Both the position numbers and the translations under genes were made by a program. This document shows positions 8,546 to 18,500 of a DNA stretch of 64,000 nt, piece by piece; the stretch's first letter is position 1, and every line of letters starts with the position of its first letter. Under the pieces are notes generated by a model. That model saw only the letters and a program-made list of their open reading frames with translations, did no database searches and was not told the DNA's origin. Origin of the DNA: Paraburkholderia phenoliruptrix (GTDB taxonomy: Bacteria > Pseudomonadota > Gammaproteobacteria > Burkholderiales > Burkholderiaceae); contig NZ_CADIKB010000006.1 of NCBI RefSeq assembly GCF_902859825.1, forward strand, positions 124,001 through 188,000. The letters run 5' to 3'.

Positions 8546-8906
8546 GGAGACCGTACTCCGCGAGAATCGGCAGGATCGCTTCGGGGGAAACGGGCTTGGA
8601 AATGAAGCCGATCGCGCCCAATGCCTTCGCGCGTTCGACGGCGCCGCACTGCACGTCCGCCGACACGACGATCACAAACGTGTCGAGGCCTTCGTGCTGG
8701 ATCGCTTCGAGCACCTGAAAGCCGTTCATGACGGGCATCGTCAGATCGAGAAAAATCACGGCGCCCTTGCCGGCGCGATACAGCTCCAGCGCGGCGGCGC
8801 CATCCGAGGCCTGGGTGATCTCGACATCCCACTCCTCGGGCAGCGAGCGGATCAAAAGTTTTCGGGCGAGTGTCGAGTCGTCGACAACAAGTACGGGCAA
8901 TGGCAT
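8538..8906 (-). CDS. Stand-alone CheY-like response regulator
   Basis: This single 122-residue receiver domain has the acidic pair in VLVVDDS (residues 9-10), phospho-acceptor Asp54 in FLDLTMP, Ser82 in VVSAD and Lys104 in ISKP. No output domain is present, so it probably signals by protein-protein contact. It lies between the histidine kinase gene (upstream, 9-base gap) and the CheC-like gene (8-base overlap), which suggests a kinase, receiver and phosphatase module in one operon. Confidence 0.9.
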   Translation of the reverse strand: MPLPVLVVDDSTLARKLLIRSLPEEWDVEITQASDGAAALELYRAGKGAVIFLDLTMPVMNGFQVLEAIQHEGLDTFVIVVSADVQCGAVERAKALGAIGFISKPVSPEAILPILAEYGLHE

Positions 8907-8915
8907 AGCTTTACC

Positions 8916-10334
8916 TCATGTGGCCGCCGGCGATTGCGCCGGCAACGCGATTGCATCCAGCGAACCGTTTTGCACGAGCGCTTCGGGTTGGCTGGTTTCT
9001 TCAAGCAGGGTTCCGTCGACAGGCAGCGTCACGCGGAACGTCGTGCCCTCGCCGACGGTGCTGACGACGGAGATCGTGCCGCGGTGCGCGTTCACGATCC
9101 CATAGGTCACCGACAAACCGAGGCCGGTGCCCTGGCCAACCGGCTTCGTCGTAAAGAACGGGTCGAAAATGCGTTTCAGGTGTTCAGGCGGGATGCCGCA
9201 GCCCGCATCGGCAACTTCGAACCACACGTTCGATGGATCGGCCGCGTCCATGCCGGTGCGCACCGTGATCGTGCCGCGCGGCGCGCCGTGCTGGTCGTGA
9301 TGATTGCCGTACGCCTGCGCCGCGTTGACGACGAGATTGAGCACCACCTGGCTGATCTGCGACGGAATGCAGCGCACGAACGGTATCTCCGCATATTCGC
9401 GCACGAGGTGGGCGCAGTACTTCACCTCGTTATGGACGATGTTGAGCGTCGATTCGATGCAGCGATGAATGTCCGCGAGCTCCCACACATGGGTGCTGTC
9501 CACGCGCGAAAAGTCGCGCAGATCGACCACGATGGTGCGCACGCGCGCGAGTCCTTCCTTCGATTCGTGCACGAGCGTCGGCGCGTCGGCGAGCAGGTAC
9601 TCCAGATCGGCCTGTTCCGCGAACGCCCGCATGTTCTTCTGCAACGCCGGCGCGGCTTCGCTCACCATGCGCTCGACATCGGCGGTATAGCGGATCAGCG
9701 TCTTCACGTAGCCGTCGAGCGTGTTGAGGTTCGACAGCACGAAGCCGACCGGATTGTTGATCTCATGCGCGACGCCCGCCGCGAGCTGACCGATCGCGGC
9801 GAGCTTCTCCGATTGCAGCAATTGCTGATGCGCATGCGCGAGCGCTTCGTTAAGCGACGTCAGCTGCTCGTTGCGCACGGTCAATTCGGCGAGCGCGCTG
9901 GTGACCGCCTTCTCGCGGTCCTGAAGCTCGCCGTAGGCGATGCAGACGTCGGTCGTGTCGACAATCGCGACGCCCACCGCGACGACCTCGCCGTGGTCGT
10001 CTTCGATGGGGATGAAGCTGCAGTTCTGGCGCATCGCGTCGATCGTGCCGGTGATCGGGCGCGAATGCTCGAAGCGAAACAGATACGGCCGATGCTCCCA
10101 CGACGAGTAAGCCGGCGTGCCGAGCACGAACACGCCCTCGATCTTGCGGCTCAGCCACTGCCGCGGCAACTCGGGAAAAGCGTCGAGCAGAAGCTGGCCG
10201 ACCACGGATTCGGCGGAACGTCCGCTATGCGAATGCATGAAGCGGTTCCAAGTCAGAATGCGCAGCTCGCGATCCACGGTGAAGACACCGCAATTCACCC
10301 GCTCGACAATAGCTTCCGACAGATTGGTTTTCAC
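8916..10334 (-). CDS. PAS-domain sensor histidine kinase
   Basis: With the GTG at 10334 the protein has 472 residues: an N-terminal PAS domain ([18 protein letters not shown]), a short coiled linker, a HisKA helix pair with phospho-accepting His near residue 190 in [10 protein letters not shown], and a HATPase domain with the N box LVVNAAQA, G1 DAGCGIP, and [12 protein letters not shown]. No membrane segment is seen, so it is cytosolic. The start is uncertain: the frame stays open far upstream and no strong ribosome binding site marks a choice. It heads the minus-strand operon with the receiver, CheC-like and HD-GYP-like genes. Confidence 0.85.
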   Translation of the reverse strand: MKTNLSEAIVERVNCGVFTVDRELRILTWNRFMHSHSGRSAESVVGQLLLDAFPELPRQWLSRKIEGVFVLGTPAYSSWEHRPYLFRFEHSRPITGTIDAMRQNCSFIPIEDDHGEVVAVGVAIVDTTDVCIAYGELQDREKAVTSALAELTVRNEQLTSLNEALAHAHQQLLQSEKLAAIGQLAAGVAHEINNPVGFVLSNLNTLDGYVKTLIRYTADVERMVSEAAPALQKNMRAFAEQADLEYLLADAPTLVHESKEGLARVRTIVVDLRDFSRVDSTHVWELADIHRCIESTLNIVHNEVKYCAHLVREYAEIPFVRCIPSQISQVVLNLVVNAAQAYGNHHDQHGAPRGTITVRTGMDAADPSNVWFEVADAGCGIPPEHLKRIFDPFFTTKPVGQGTGLGLSVTYGIVNAHRGTISVVSTVGEGTTFRVTLPVDGTLLEETSQPEALVQNGSLDAIALPAQSPAAT

Positions 10335-10706
10335 CGAAAGGGCCCGTGAAATGACAAAGCAGGCAGCGCTCTCGTCGCCGACTCCGTGAGCGCTCGTGCG
10401 TCCGGTCCGGCGTCGCTGCCATGAGTGAATTAACGGAGCGTAAGGCACCGGCGCGGAGCGGTATTTACCCTGGCTCAAAATGCATACGGCGAGCCGGTGC
10501 GCGAACGCGGCTTCGCCCAATCCGAGGGTTTCCCGTAATGCGCCGTGTATCAAGCGGCACGCGAATCCGCCGTAAACACGAGGAAGAGGAACATCTCGCG
10601 TCGCGCGGAAGTGTCGGTGCGCCGGGCTGCCGGACCACCGGAGCGCCGGATTGCCCAATCGTCCGGCCGCACGCGAGGCACATTGTTCGGCCTATCCGGA
10701 GGATTC

Positions 10707-11849
10707 ATGCAGACACGCCTTGGGCTCGCGGCCGCGCTGCTCGTGCTCTGCGGCCTGTGCATCCGCCCGGTGTGCGGGCAGGTCGCACCGCAATCCGCCA
10801 ACCGCGCGGCGGCCAACGCGCCGCTCGATCTCGCCGCGATGCAGCGCGCCGTGGATAGCGCGAGCGAACCCGCGTCGCGCTGGAACGGCCCCAGGTCCGG
10901 GCCGGCGGCGGTGCCCGGCGCGACGATTGCCATCATCAGCGAGGACTTGCGCAACGGCGGCGTGCTGGGCGTCGCGAAAGGCATCAAGGAAGCCGCCAAC
11001 GCGATGGGCTGGAACACCCGCGTGTACGACGCACGCGGCACCGCGGCGGGCCGCAGCAAGGCCGTTGCCGCAGCGCTCGCCTTGCAGCCGGACGGCGCGA
11101 TTCTGGTCGGCGTGGACGCCGCAGAGATGCAAGCGGACTTGCTGCCGTTCGCCGCGCGCCGCATCCCGCTCGTCGGTTGGCATGTCGGCCCCGTGGCCGG
11201 CGCGATGGCGAACGGTCCAGTGGCGATGAACGTGTCGACGAATCCGCTCGACGTCGCGCGGATCACGGCCATGGCCGCCGTGATCCAGTCCGGCGGGCGC
11301 GCGGGCGTCGTCGTGTTGACCGACGGAAACTTTCAGATCGCGAGAGCCAAGACCGAGGCGATGCTCGACGTGATTCGCGCGTGCCGCGATTGCCGCCTGC
11401 TCGCGGTGCGCGACGTCGCGATATCGAAGAGCGCCGAGCTGATGCCCGCGCTCACCGACGAACTCGCCGCGCAGTACGGCAAACGCTGGAACTACGCGCT
11501 TGCCATCAACGACATCTACTTCGACTACGCCGCGCCCGCGCTCACGCGCGCCGGCGGCCAGAACCACAGCGTCAGCATGCTGTCCGCCGGTGACGGAAGC
11601 GCAGCGGCTTTTCTGCGCATTCAGGCAGGCACTTTCCAGACCGGCACCGTCGCGGAGCCGCTCAATTTGCAGGGCTGGCAGCTGGTCGACGAACTGAACC
11701 GCCTGCTCGCGCATCAGCCGGTAACGGGCTACGTGTCGCCGGTTCATCTGGTGACGGCGGCGAACATCCGGTTCGACGGCGGATTGCACGGACAGTTCGA
11801 TCCCGGCAACGGCTATCGCAACGTCTACCGCGGCATCTGGAAGCGATGA
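10707..11849 (+). CDS. Periplasmic sugar-binding-type protein (PBP type 1)
   Basis: The ATG at 10707 follows a CGGAGG ribosome binding site and opens a signal peptide (residues 1-24, LAAALLVLCGLC core). The mature part has the RbsB-like fold order: TIAIISEDLRNGG, a DARGTAAGRSKAVAAALALQPDGAILVG segment, then WHVGP and GRAGVVVLTDG. No ABC permease or ATPase adjoins it. The membrane histidine kinase starts 58 bases downstream on the same strand, so the protein is more likely a ligand-sensing partner of that kinase than a transporter component. The ligand is unknown. Confidence 0.8.
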   Translation: MQTRLGLAAALLVLCGLCIRPVCGQVAPQSANRAAANAPLDLAAMQRAVDSASEPASRWNGPRSGPAAVPGATIAIISEDLRNGGVLGVAKGIKEAANAMGWNTRVYDARGTAAGRSKAVAAALALQPDGAILVGVDAAEMQADLLPFAARRIPLVGWHVGPVAGAMANGPVAMNVSTNPLDVARITAMAAVIQSGGRAGVVVLTDGNFQIARAKTEAMLDVIRACRDCRLLAVRDVAISKSAELMPALTDELAAQYGKRWNYALAINDIYFDYAAPALTRAGGQNHSVSMLSAGDGSAAAFLRIQAGTFQTGTVAEPLNLQGWQLVDELNRLLAHQPVTGYVSPVHLVTAANIRFDGGLHGQFDPGNGYRNVYRGIWKR

Positions 11850-11907
11850 CCGCCATGACCCCCATGACCCATCTGACCGCGCTGACGAATTCACCGGGAG
11901 CCCGCGC

Positions 11908-13662
11908 ATGCGCCTCGCCGCGACACGCCTGAAGCTGTTGCCGCGCTCGTTGCGCTGGCAGTTCACGCTGGCCACGGTTGTGCTCGCCTTGCTGATCGCG
12001 ACGGGCGGCCTGACCGCCGTCTACACGCTGCGCGTGGCGACGCACGAGACGCGCGTGCTGGCCACCGGCGAACTCACGCGCATGCAGGCCGCTGATACTT
12101 TGGTGCAGCACACGTTGCTGATCGAGCGCGAATCGGCACGGCTCGCAGGCGCCAATTCGCTCGATGCGATGCGCGCGAGCTATGCCGACATCGTGCGGGA
12201 GCTGGAGATCTTCGACCGTCTTTCGGACAGGCTCGCCGCCGCCAACGACGACGTGAGCGTGCTCGACCTTCATCAGGCAAGCCAGTTGTTTCGCAACACG
12301 GTGAACATCGTCGCGCAGTTGCGCGAAAGCGATCTGCGTGCGGCCCTTGCCCATACGTCGAACCCGGCAGGCGCGAGCGCGGCGGCCGCGCAAGGCGATC
12401 CGGCTAGCCGCGCGTCGCGCGATACCTTCAGCGAAGGCTTGCGTCAGCAGGCAAGCGCGATGGTGGCGTCGGCGCAGCTTCAATCGGACCGATGCACCGA
12501 GGAATTTCAGCAGGCCGTGCAACGGCTCGCCGATACCTCCGCGCGCAACGAGCGCTGGATTACGGGCCTCGTTGCCGTGAGCCTGCTGTTCGCGTGGCTC
12601 GTCGCACATGCGTTTCTCGGCAAACACGTGCTCGCTCGACTCGAAGTGGTCAGCAGCAATCTGCGCAGCGGCGATGCGGTGCGCGGACAGGACGCGTCGC
12701 GTGTCGCGCAGGGCCGCGACGAGATCGGCGAAATGGCGCGCGCCGTGGAGCAGTTCCAGGCCGACCGGCGCGAACTCGCCCGCGCGTATGCCGCGCTGCG
12801 TGAAGAAAAGGCGCGTCAGGAGGCACTCATCAACGAACTCGCGCAGGCGCACAGCCAGTTGCTGCAGTCGGAGAAGCTCGCCTCGATTGGTCAGCTCGCG
12901 GCGGGCGTCGCGCATGAAATCAATAATCCCGTGGGCTTTGTGAATGCCAACCTCGGCACGCTGCAACGCTATGTCGCGGATCTGTTGACCGCGCTCGCCG
13001 CATACGAGCGCACGGAGGCCGAGCTGATTGCGGAATCGCGCGCGACGTTGGCCGCATTGAAGCGCGAGATCGACATCGATTATCTGCGCACGGACATACC
13101 GGCGCTGCTCTCCGAATCCGTGGAAGGCCTGCAGCGGGTCAAGCGCATCGTGCAGGGCTTGAAGGACTTCTCGCATGTCGACAAGGCGGAGAAGCAGCGG
13201 GCCAATCTGGAGAGCAATCTGGATACGACGATCAACATCGTCTGGAACGAGTTGAAATACAAGGCGGATCTGAAGCGCGAGTTCGGCGCGATTCCCGAAC
13301 TCGAATGCATTCCGTCGCAGCTCAATCAGGTCTTCATGAATCTGCTGATGAACGCCGCGCAATCCATCGAGGGGCACGGCCATATCACCGTGCGCACCGG
13401 CCACGACGACACCAGCGTGTGGGTCGAGGTGGAGGACACCGGACAGGGCATCCGGCCGGAACATCGCGACCGCATCTTCGATCCGTTCTTCACGACGAAG
13501 CCGGTCGGCACGGGCACCGGGCTCGGCCTGTCGATCTCGTATGGCATTGTCAGGAAGCAGGGCGGGCGTATCGAGGTGCGCTCGGAAGTCGGCCAGGGCT
13601 CGACCTTCAGGGTCGTGTTGCCGAAGAGCGCCGAAAAGGCGCTCGCCGCAAGCGGCGCATAG
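11908..13662 (+). CDS. Membrane sensor histidine kinase
   Basis: This 584-residue protein has a first membrane helix at about 18-42, a periplasmic helical sensor region (45-210), a second helix near 213-234 (LVAVSLLFAWLVAHAFL), a HAMP-like/coiled segment to about 310, the HisKA helix with His336 in [10 protein letters not shown], and a HATPase domain (LLMNAAQS, DTGQGIRPEH, TGTGLGLSISYG). The kinase core is closely related to the kinase at 8916-10334, so the two probably arose by duplication. The preceding periplasmic binding protein is its likely co-sensor. Confidence 0.88.
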   Translation: MRLAATRLKLLPRSLRWQFTLATVVLALLIATGGLTAVYTLRVATHETRVLATGELTRMQAADTLVQHTLLIERESARLAGANSLDAMRASYADIVRELEIFDRLSDRLAAANDDVSVLDLHQASQLFRNTVNIVAQLRESDLRAALAHTSNPAGASAAAAQGDPASRASRDTFSEGLRQQASAMVASAQLQSDRCTEEFQQAVQRLADTSARNERWITGLVAVSLLFAWLVAHAFLGKHVLARLEVVSSNLRSGDAVRGQDASRVAQGRDEIGEMARAVEQFQADRRELARAYAALREEKARQEALINELAQAHSQLLQSEKLASIGQLAAGVAHEINNPVGFVNANLGTLQRYVADLLTALAAYERTEAELIAESRATLAALKREIDIDYLRTDIPALLSESVEGLQRVKRIVQGLKDFSHVDKAEKQRANLESNLDTTINIVWNELKYKADLKREFGAIPELECIPSQLNQVFMNLLMNAAQSIEGHGHITVRTGHDDTSVWVEVEDTGQGIRPEHRDRIFDPFFTTKPVGTGTGLGLSISYGIVRKQGGRIEVRSEVGQGSTFRVVLPKSAEKALAASGA

Positions 13663-13665
13663 CGC

Positions 13666-15240
13666 TCAGATGGACGCGATCAGCGCCTCGCAGCCCGCGA
13701 GACGGTTCGCGCCTTCCACGAGCGGCTGGCCGTCGCGGCCAGGTACCGTCGACAACAGCACGGTGCCCGCAGGCGACTGCACCTCGGCATTCGCTCGACC
13801 CATGTTCAGCGCAATGAAAAAGCGCTGATTGCGGCAGTGGCGCTCGTAAGTCAGCACGTCGCCAGAAGCGGCGACATGTTCGATCGAACCTTGCACGAGG
13901 GCTGCATTGTTGCGGCGCAACGTGAGGAGCCGCCGATACAGCGACAGCATGCTCGACGCGTCGCCGTCCTGCGCCTGCACGCTGGTGTAGGTCGCCGTCG
14001 GTAACCATGACCTGCCGGTTGTAAAACCGGCATTGGGCAGCGACGCGTCCCATTGCATCGGTGTGCGCTCCGGATCGCGCCCCTGGCCGATGCCGGGCTG
14101 GCGCAGTTCCGCCGGGTCCTGCACCGCGCCGGGCGGAATCACCCCATCCGTCATACCGATCTCGTCGCCATAATAGAGCGTGGGCGTGCCGCGCAGCGTG
14201 AGCAACAGCACGGCGGCCACGCGCGCCTGCTCGGCCCCCACGCGCGAGGCGACGCGCGAATTGTCGTGATTGCCGAGCACCCAGTTGGGCCACGCGTGGG
14301 CGGGCAGCGCGCTGTCGTAATCGCGGATCATGCGCGCGATTTCCCCGGCATTCCACGGCGCGTTCAGCAACTGGAAGTTGAACGGCATGTCGGCGCCGTC
14401 GCCGTTGACGCCGTAGTACCGGACGAGTTGCGCGACCGGCAGATAGATTTCGCCGATCAGCACGCGCTCGCCGTATTCGTCGAGCGTCGCGCGCATCGAG
14501 CGCACGATGTCGTGCACTTCGGGCTGGTCCTCGGTATAGGTCTGCAATTGCCGGTGATGATCGGGCTCGCCGGGCCGATAGGCCGGATTGGGCGGGTTGT
14601 CGCGGAACTGCGCGTCCTTGATGAGCAGCCACAGCACGTCGACCCGAAAGCCGTCCACGCCGCGCCCGAGCCAGAAGCGCAGCACGTCGTCCATTGCGCG
14701 GCGCACGTGCGGGTTGCGCCAGTTCAGGTCCGGCTGTTCGCGCAAAAACGCGTGGTAGTAGTACTGGCCGGTATGCGCGTCCCATTCCCACGCGGACCCG
14801 CCCATGCGGCTCAGCCAGTTGTTGGGCGGCCCGCCGCCGGGCGCCGGATCGCGCCACAGGTACCAGTCGCGCTTCGGATTGTCGCGCGACGAGCGGCTTT
14901 CCACGAACCACGGATGCCTGTCCGACGAATGGTTCGGCACGAAGTCGAGCAGCACCTTGAGCTTCAGTTCGTGGGCCCGGTCCACGAATTGCTTGAACTC
15001 GGCGAGGCTGCCGAACATTGGGTCGATATTGCAGTAATCGGCAACGTCGTAGCCGAAGTCGGCCATGGGCGACGGGTAGATCGGGGAAACCCACACTGCG
15101 TCGACGCCCAGATCGGCGAGATACGAAAGACGCGAGGTCATGCCCGCGAGATCGCCGATGCCGTCGCCGTTGCTGTCCTGAAACGAGCGCGGATAGATCT
15201 GGTAGATCACGCCGCGTTGCCACCATGCCAGTTCCGACAT
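13666..15240 (-). CDS. GH13 alpha-glucosidase / oligo-1,6-glucosidase-like
   Basis: This 524-residue cytoplasmic glycoside hydrolase of family 13 starts with MSELAWWQRGVIYQIYPRSF. Catalytic residues are all in place: nucleophile Asp201 in GFRVDVLWL, acid/base Glu264 in LIGEIYL, and Asp326 in GNHDNSR; VPNHSSDRHPWF (101-112) is a conserved substrate-site motif. The QDSNGDGIGDL calcium/loop motif and the DWYLWRDP segment point to alpha-glucosidase or oligo-1,6-glucosidase rather than endo-amylase. It is divergent, with a 27-base gap, from a second GH13 gene, which suggests joint use in trehalose, maltose or sucrose metabolism. Confidence 0.85.
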   Translation of the reverse strand: MSELAWWQRGVIYQIYPRSFQDSNGDGIGDLAGMTSRLSYLADLGVDAVWVSPIYPSPMADFGYDVADYCNIDPMFGSLAEFKQFVDRAHELKLKVLLDFVPNHSSDRHPWFVESRSSRDNPKRDWYLWRDPAPGGGPPNNWLSRMGGSAWEWDAHTGQYYYHAFLREQPDLNWRNPHVRRAMDDVLRFWLGRGVDGFRVDVLWLLIKDAQFRDNPPNPAYRPGEPDHHRQLQTYTEDQPEVHDIVRSMRATLDEYGERVLIGEIYLPVAQLVRYYGVNGDGADMPFNFQLLNAPWNAGEIARMIRDYDSALPAHAWPNWVLGNHDNSRVASRVGAEQARVAAVLLLTLRGTPTLYYGDEIGMTDGVIPPGAVQDPAELRQPGIGQGRDPERTPMQWDASLPNAGFTTGRSWLPTATYTSVQAQDGDASSMLSLYRRLLTLRRNNAALVQGSIEHVAASGDVLTYERHCRNQRFFIALNMGRANAEVQSPAGTVLLSTVPGRDGQPLVEGANRLAGCEALIASI

Positions 15241-15267
15241 TGCAAGTCCTCTCAACGATCGATTGTT

Positions 15268-16953
15268 ATGGCGCGAAGCGCGGATCGCATGCTCAATGAT
15301 CTCTGGTACAAGAACGCCATTGTCTATTGCCTTTCGGTAGGCAGCTTCATGGACGCGAACGGCGACGGCGTGGGCGATTTCAAGGGCCTGCTGCGCCGCC
15401 TCGACTATCTGCAAGGGCTCGGCGTGACGACGATCTGGCTGATGCCGTTCCAGCCCTCGCCGGGCCGCGACAATGGCTACGACATCTCGGACTATTACAA
15501 CGTCGATCCGAAATACGGCACGCTCGGCGACTTCTCCGAATTCACGCATGCGTGCCGCGAGCGCGGCCTGCGCGTGATGATCGACCTCGTGGTCAATCAC
15601 ACGTCCGATCAGCACCCCTGGTTCAGGGAAGCACGCAGCGATCCTGACTCGCCGTATCGCGACTGGTATGTGTGGTCCGACAGGCAGCCGCCGAATGCGA
15701 AAGACGGCGTGGTGTTTCCCGGCGTGCAGAAGTCGACATGGACGTTCGACAAGGAGGCGAAGCGCTGGTATTTCCATCGCTTCTACGAATTCCAGCCCGA
15801 TCTGAACACCGCGAATCCGTATGTGCAAGCCGAACTGCTGAAGATCATGGGCTTCTGGATCCAGCTCGGCGTGTCGGGATTCCGCATGGACGCCGTGCCC
15901 TTCGTGATCGCGACCAAAGGCCCGCAGGTGCGCAAACCCGTCGAGCAATACGACATGCTGCGCGCGTTTCGCGAGTTTCTGCAGTGGCGGCAGGGCGACG
16001 CGATCATCCTCGCCGAGGCGAACGTGCTGCCGAATACGGACCTCGAATATTTCGGCGACGAAGGCGAGCGTCTGCAGATGATGTTCAATTTCCAGCTGAA
16101 CCAGAACACGTTCTACACGCTCGCAACCGGCGACACCGCGCCGTTGAAGAAGGCGCTGACGGCCACGCGCCCGCGTCCGGCGACCGCACAATGGGGCGTG
16201 TTTCTGCGCAATCACGACGAGCTCGACCTCGGCCGCCTGACGCCCGAACAGCGCGCAGCCGTGTTCGCCGCGTTCGCACCCGATCCGGACATGCAGCTCT
16301 ACGAGCGCGGCATCCGCCGCCGGCTCGCGCCCATGCTCGCGGGCGACCGGCGCCGTCTGGAGCTGGCCTATAGCCTGATGCTGACCTTGCCCGGCACGCC
16401 GGTGTTCCGTTACGGCGATGAAATCGGCATGGGCGACGACCTGCGCCTGCCCGAGCGCGAATGCGCGCGCACGCCGATGCAATGGTCCGCCGAACCGCAG
16501 GGCGGCTTCACCAAGCACCCCAAGCCGCCGTGCCGCGTGATAACGGGCGGCGCTTATGGTTTCGAGCGCATCAATGTGGCGGGGCAGCGGCGCGATCCGA
16601 ATTCCTTGCTGAACTGGATGGAGCGGATGATCCGCATGCGCCGCGAGGTGCCGGAAATCAGCTGGGGCGATTTTCACGTGCTGCGCGCCTCGCGCGACGA
16701 CGTGCTCGCGCTTCGTTATGACTGGCGCAACAACTCGGTGCTCTGCCTGCATAACTTCGGCGCCGAGGCGTGCACGGTGAAATTCCGCTCGGGCTGCGCG
16801 GAGCCGGGCCAGAACCGGCTCATCAACCTGCTCTCGGACGATCACAGCGAGGAGAGCGACGACGGCCGCCATGCAGTCGTGCTCGAGCCTTACGGCTACC
16901 GCTGGTATCGGGTGGGCGGGCTCGATTATCTGCTCAGACGCAGCGAGATCTAG
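15268..16953 (+). CDS. GH13 trehalose-synthase-like enzyme
   Basis: This 561-residue GH13 protein has all three catalytic acids: Asp208 in GFRMDAV, Glu250 in ILAEANV, and Asp317 in [34 protein letters not shown] and the RNHDELDL motif resemble the trehalose synthase (maltose alpha-D-glucosyltransferase) subfamily. The fused maltokinase domain common in that group is absent. An alternative ATG lies at 15289. It shares a very short divergent promoter region with the alpha-glucosidase gene. The exact reaction (isomerisation versus hydrolysis) cannot be fixed from sequence. Confidence 0.8.
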   Translation: MARSADRMLNDLWYKNAIVYCLSVGSFMDANGDGVGDFKGLLRRLDYLQGLGVTTIWLMPFQPSPGRDNGYDISDYYNVDPKYGTLGDFSEFTHACRERGLRVMIDLVVNHTSDQHPWFREARSDPDSPYRDWYVWSDRQPPNAKDGVVFPGVQKSTWTFDKEAKRWYFHRFYEFQPDLNTANPYVQAELLKIMGFWIQLGVSGFRMDAVPFVIATKGPQVRKPVEQYDMLRAFREFLQWRQGDAIILAEANVLPNTDLEYFGDEGERLQMMFNFQLNQNTFYTLATGDTAPLKKALTATRPRPATAQWGVFLRNHDELDLGRLTPEQRAAVFAAFAPDPDMQLYERGIRRRLAPMLAGDRRRLELAYSLMLTLPGTPVFRYGDEIGMGDDLRLPERECARTPMQWSAEPQGGFTKHPKPPCRVITGGAYGFERINVAGQRRDPNSLLNWMERMIRMRREVPEISWGDFHVLRASRDDVLALRYDWRNNSVLCLHNFGAEACTVKFRSGCAEPGQNRLINLLSDDHSEESDDGRHAVVLEPYGYRWYRVGGLDYLLRRSEI

Positions 16954-17005
16954 ACATGTTCACGGAGCTACACGATGCGAGTCCCTACGCTGCGAGACCC
17001 AGGCG

Positions 17006-18361
17006 ATGAATGAGCTTCACACCGTATCCGCCAGGGCGCGTCGCGGTGCCATGACCGCGCTCCTTCCGTTGCTCTTGCTGAGCCTTGCGGCATGCGCGTC
17101 GACGGCCGAGGATATCGGCGACACCGGTCTGGGCCCGCACCCTGAACTGCCGGCACCGCACACGTCGCTGCTGCCCACCATCCATATCGCGCCCGTGCAG
17201 ACGAGCGCGAACCCGGCCACGCCGAGCGCGCCGCCAGGTTTTACCGTGAGCGCGTTCGCGAGCGGGCTCGAGCATCCGCGCTGGTTATATGCGTTGCCGA
17301 ACGGCGATCTGCTGGTCGCCGAGAGCAATGCGCCCGAGCCGCACGACGAGCACGGCGGCATTGTCGGCTGGGTTCGCAAGCAGGTGATGAAATTCGTCAT
17401 GAAGCGAGCGGGCGCCGGCGTGCCGAGCCCCGACCGGATCGTGCTGCTGCGCGGCGCGGGCGGCACGGCGCAAAGCCGTAGCGTGTTCATCTCGGGGCTT
17501 CACTCGCCGTTCGGCATGGCGGCGGTCGGCGACTCGCTCTACGTCGCGGATACCGACGCGCTCCTGCGCTTTCCGTATCATCCCGGCGACACGCAGATCA
17601 CAGCGCCCGGCGAGAAGGTCGCCGATCTGCCCGCGGGACCGATCAATCATCACTGGACCAAGAATGTGCTCGCGAGCCGCGACGGAGAGCGGCTCTATGT
17701 GACGGTCGGCTCGAACAGCAACGCCGGCGAAAACGGCGTCGAGGCCGAAGAAGGCCGCGCGCTGATTCTCGAATTCACGCTCGCGACAGGCCGCTCGCGC
17801 GTGTTTGCCTCGGGCCTGCGCAATCCGAACGGCATGGACTGGCAGCCCGACAGCGGCGCGTTGTGGGCGGCGGTCAACGAGCGCGACGAACTGGGCGACA
17901 ACCTCGTGCCCGACTACATGACGGCGGTGAAAGACGGCGGCTTCTACGGCTTCCCCTTCAGCTACTACGGCCAGCATGTGGATACCCGCGTAAAGCCGCA
18001 GCAGCCCGACAAGGTGGCAAGCGCGCTCACGCCGGACTACGCGCTCGGTAATCACACCGCGTCGCTCGGACTCGCGTTCTACACCGGCAGGAGTTTTCCG
18101 CAGCATTACTGGGGTGGCGCGTTTGTGGGTCAGCACGGCTCGTGGAATCGCAAGGAGCTGAGCGGCTACAAGGTCATTTTCGTGCCGTTCTCGAACGGCC
18201 TGCCCGAGAAGCTGCCGGAGACGTTTCTGAGCGGCTTCCTGAGTGCGGATGGCCACGCGCTGGGGCGGCCCGTCGGCGTCGCGCTCGACAAGGCGGGCGC
18301 GCTGTATGTCGCCGACGACGTGGGCAACGTCGTCTGGAAAGTCGTCTATACCGGCCCGTGA
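17006..18361 (+). CDS. Sorbosone dehydrogenase-like beta-propeller lipoprotein
   Basis: This 451-residue protein has an N-terminal lipoprotein signal (LLLLSLAAC, Cys about residue 30) and a soluble-glucose/sorbosone-dehydrogenase-type six-bladed propeller: [72 protein letters not shown], and [12 protein letters not shown]. Family members are PQQ-dependent aldose or sorbosone dehydrogenases in the periplasm. A second in-frame ATG at 17051 would still give a signal. It stands alone after the GH13 gene, and the substrate is not evident. Confidence 0.8.
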   Translation: MNELHTVSARARRGAMTALLPLLLLSLAACASTAEDIGDTGLGPHPELPAPHTSLLPTIHIAPVQTSANPATPSAPPGFTVSAFASGLEHPRWLYALPNGDLLVAESNAPEPHDEHGGIVGWVRKQVMKFVMKRAGAGVPSPDRIVLLRGAGGTAQSRSVFISGLHSPFGMAAVGDSLYVADTDALLRFPYHPGDTQITAPGEKVADLPAGPINHHWTKNVLASRDGERLYVTVGSNSNAGENGVEAEEGRALILEFTLATGRSRVFASGLRNPNGMDWQPDSGALWAAVNERDELGDNLVPDYMTAVKDGGFYGFPFSYYGQHVDTRVKPQQPDKVASALTPDYALGNHTASLGLAFYTGRSFPQHYWGGAFVGQHGSWNRKELSGYKVIFVPFSNGLPEKLPETFLSGFLSADGHALGRPVGVALDKAGALYVADDVGNVVWKVVYTGP

Positions 18362-18435
18362 CGACGCGATCCCTGCGCATTGCGGCTCACGTGAGCTCGC
18401 GCTGGCGTGGCCGTGCCGAATTGCCAGGTAAAATA

Positions 18436-18456
18436 CCCGCCACGACCCACGGCGGG
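18436..18456. repeat. Short inverted repeat in the kfrA-like promoter region
   Basis: CCCGCC at 18436-18441 and GGCGGG at 18451-18456 form a 6-bp inverted repeat with a 9-base spacer, directly after a TAAAAT hexamer at 18429-18434. KfrA proteins are known to bind operators in their own promoters, so this is a candidate operator. It could equally be a weak terminator of the upstream gene. Confidence 0.3.
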
Positions 18457-18500
18457 CAAAGCTCGCTCCCCGCCAGCTCACTTTGAATCACGAGGCGTTC

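Noticed and set aside
14053..15267. N-terminal extension of the plus-strand GH13 gene by 405 residues
   Set aside because: The extension is antisense to the other GH13 gene and has shadow composition; GH13 homology begins at the ATG at 15268.
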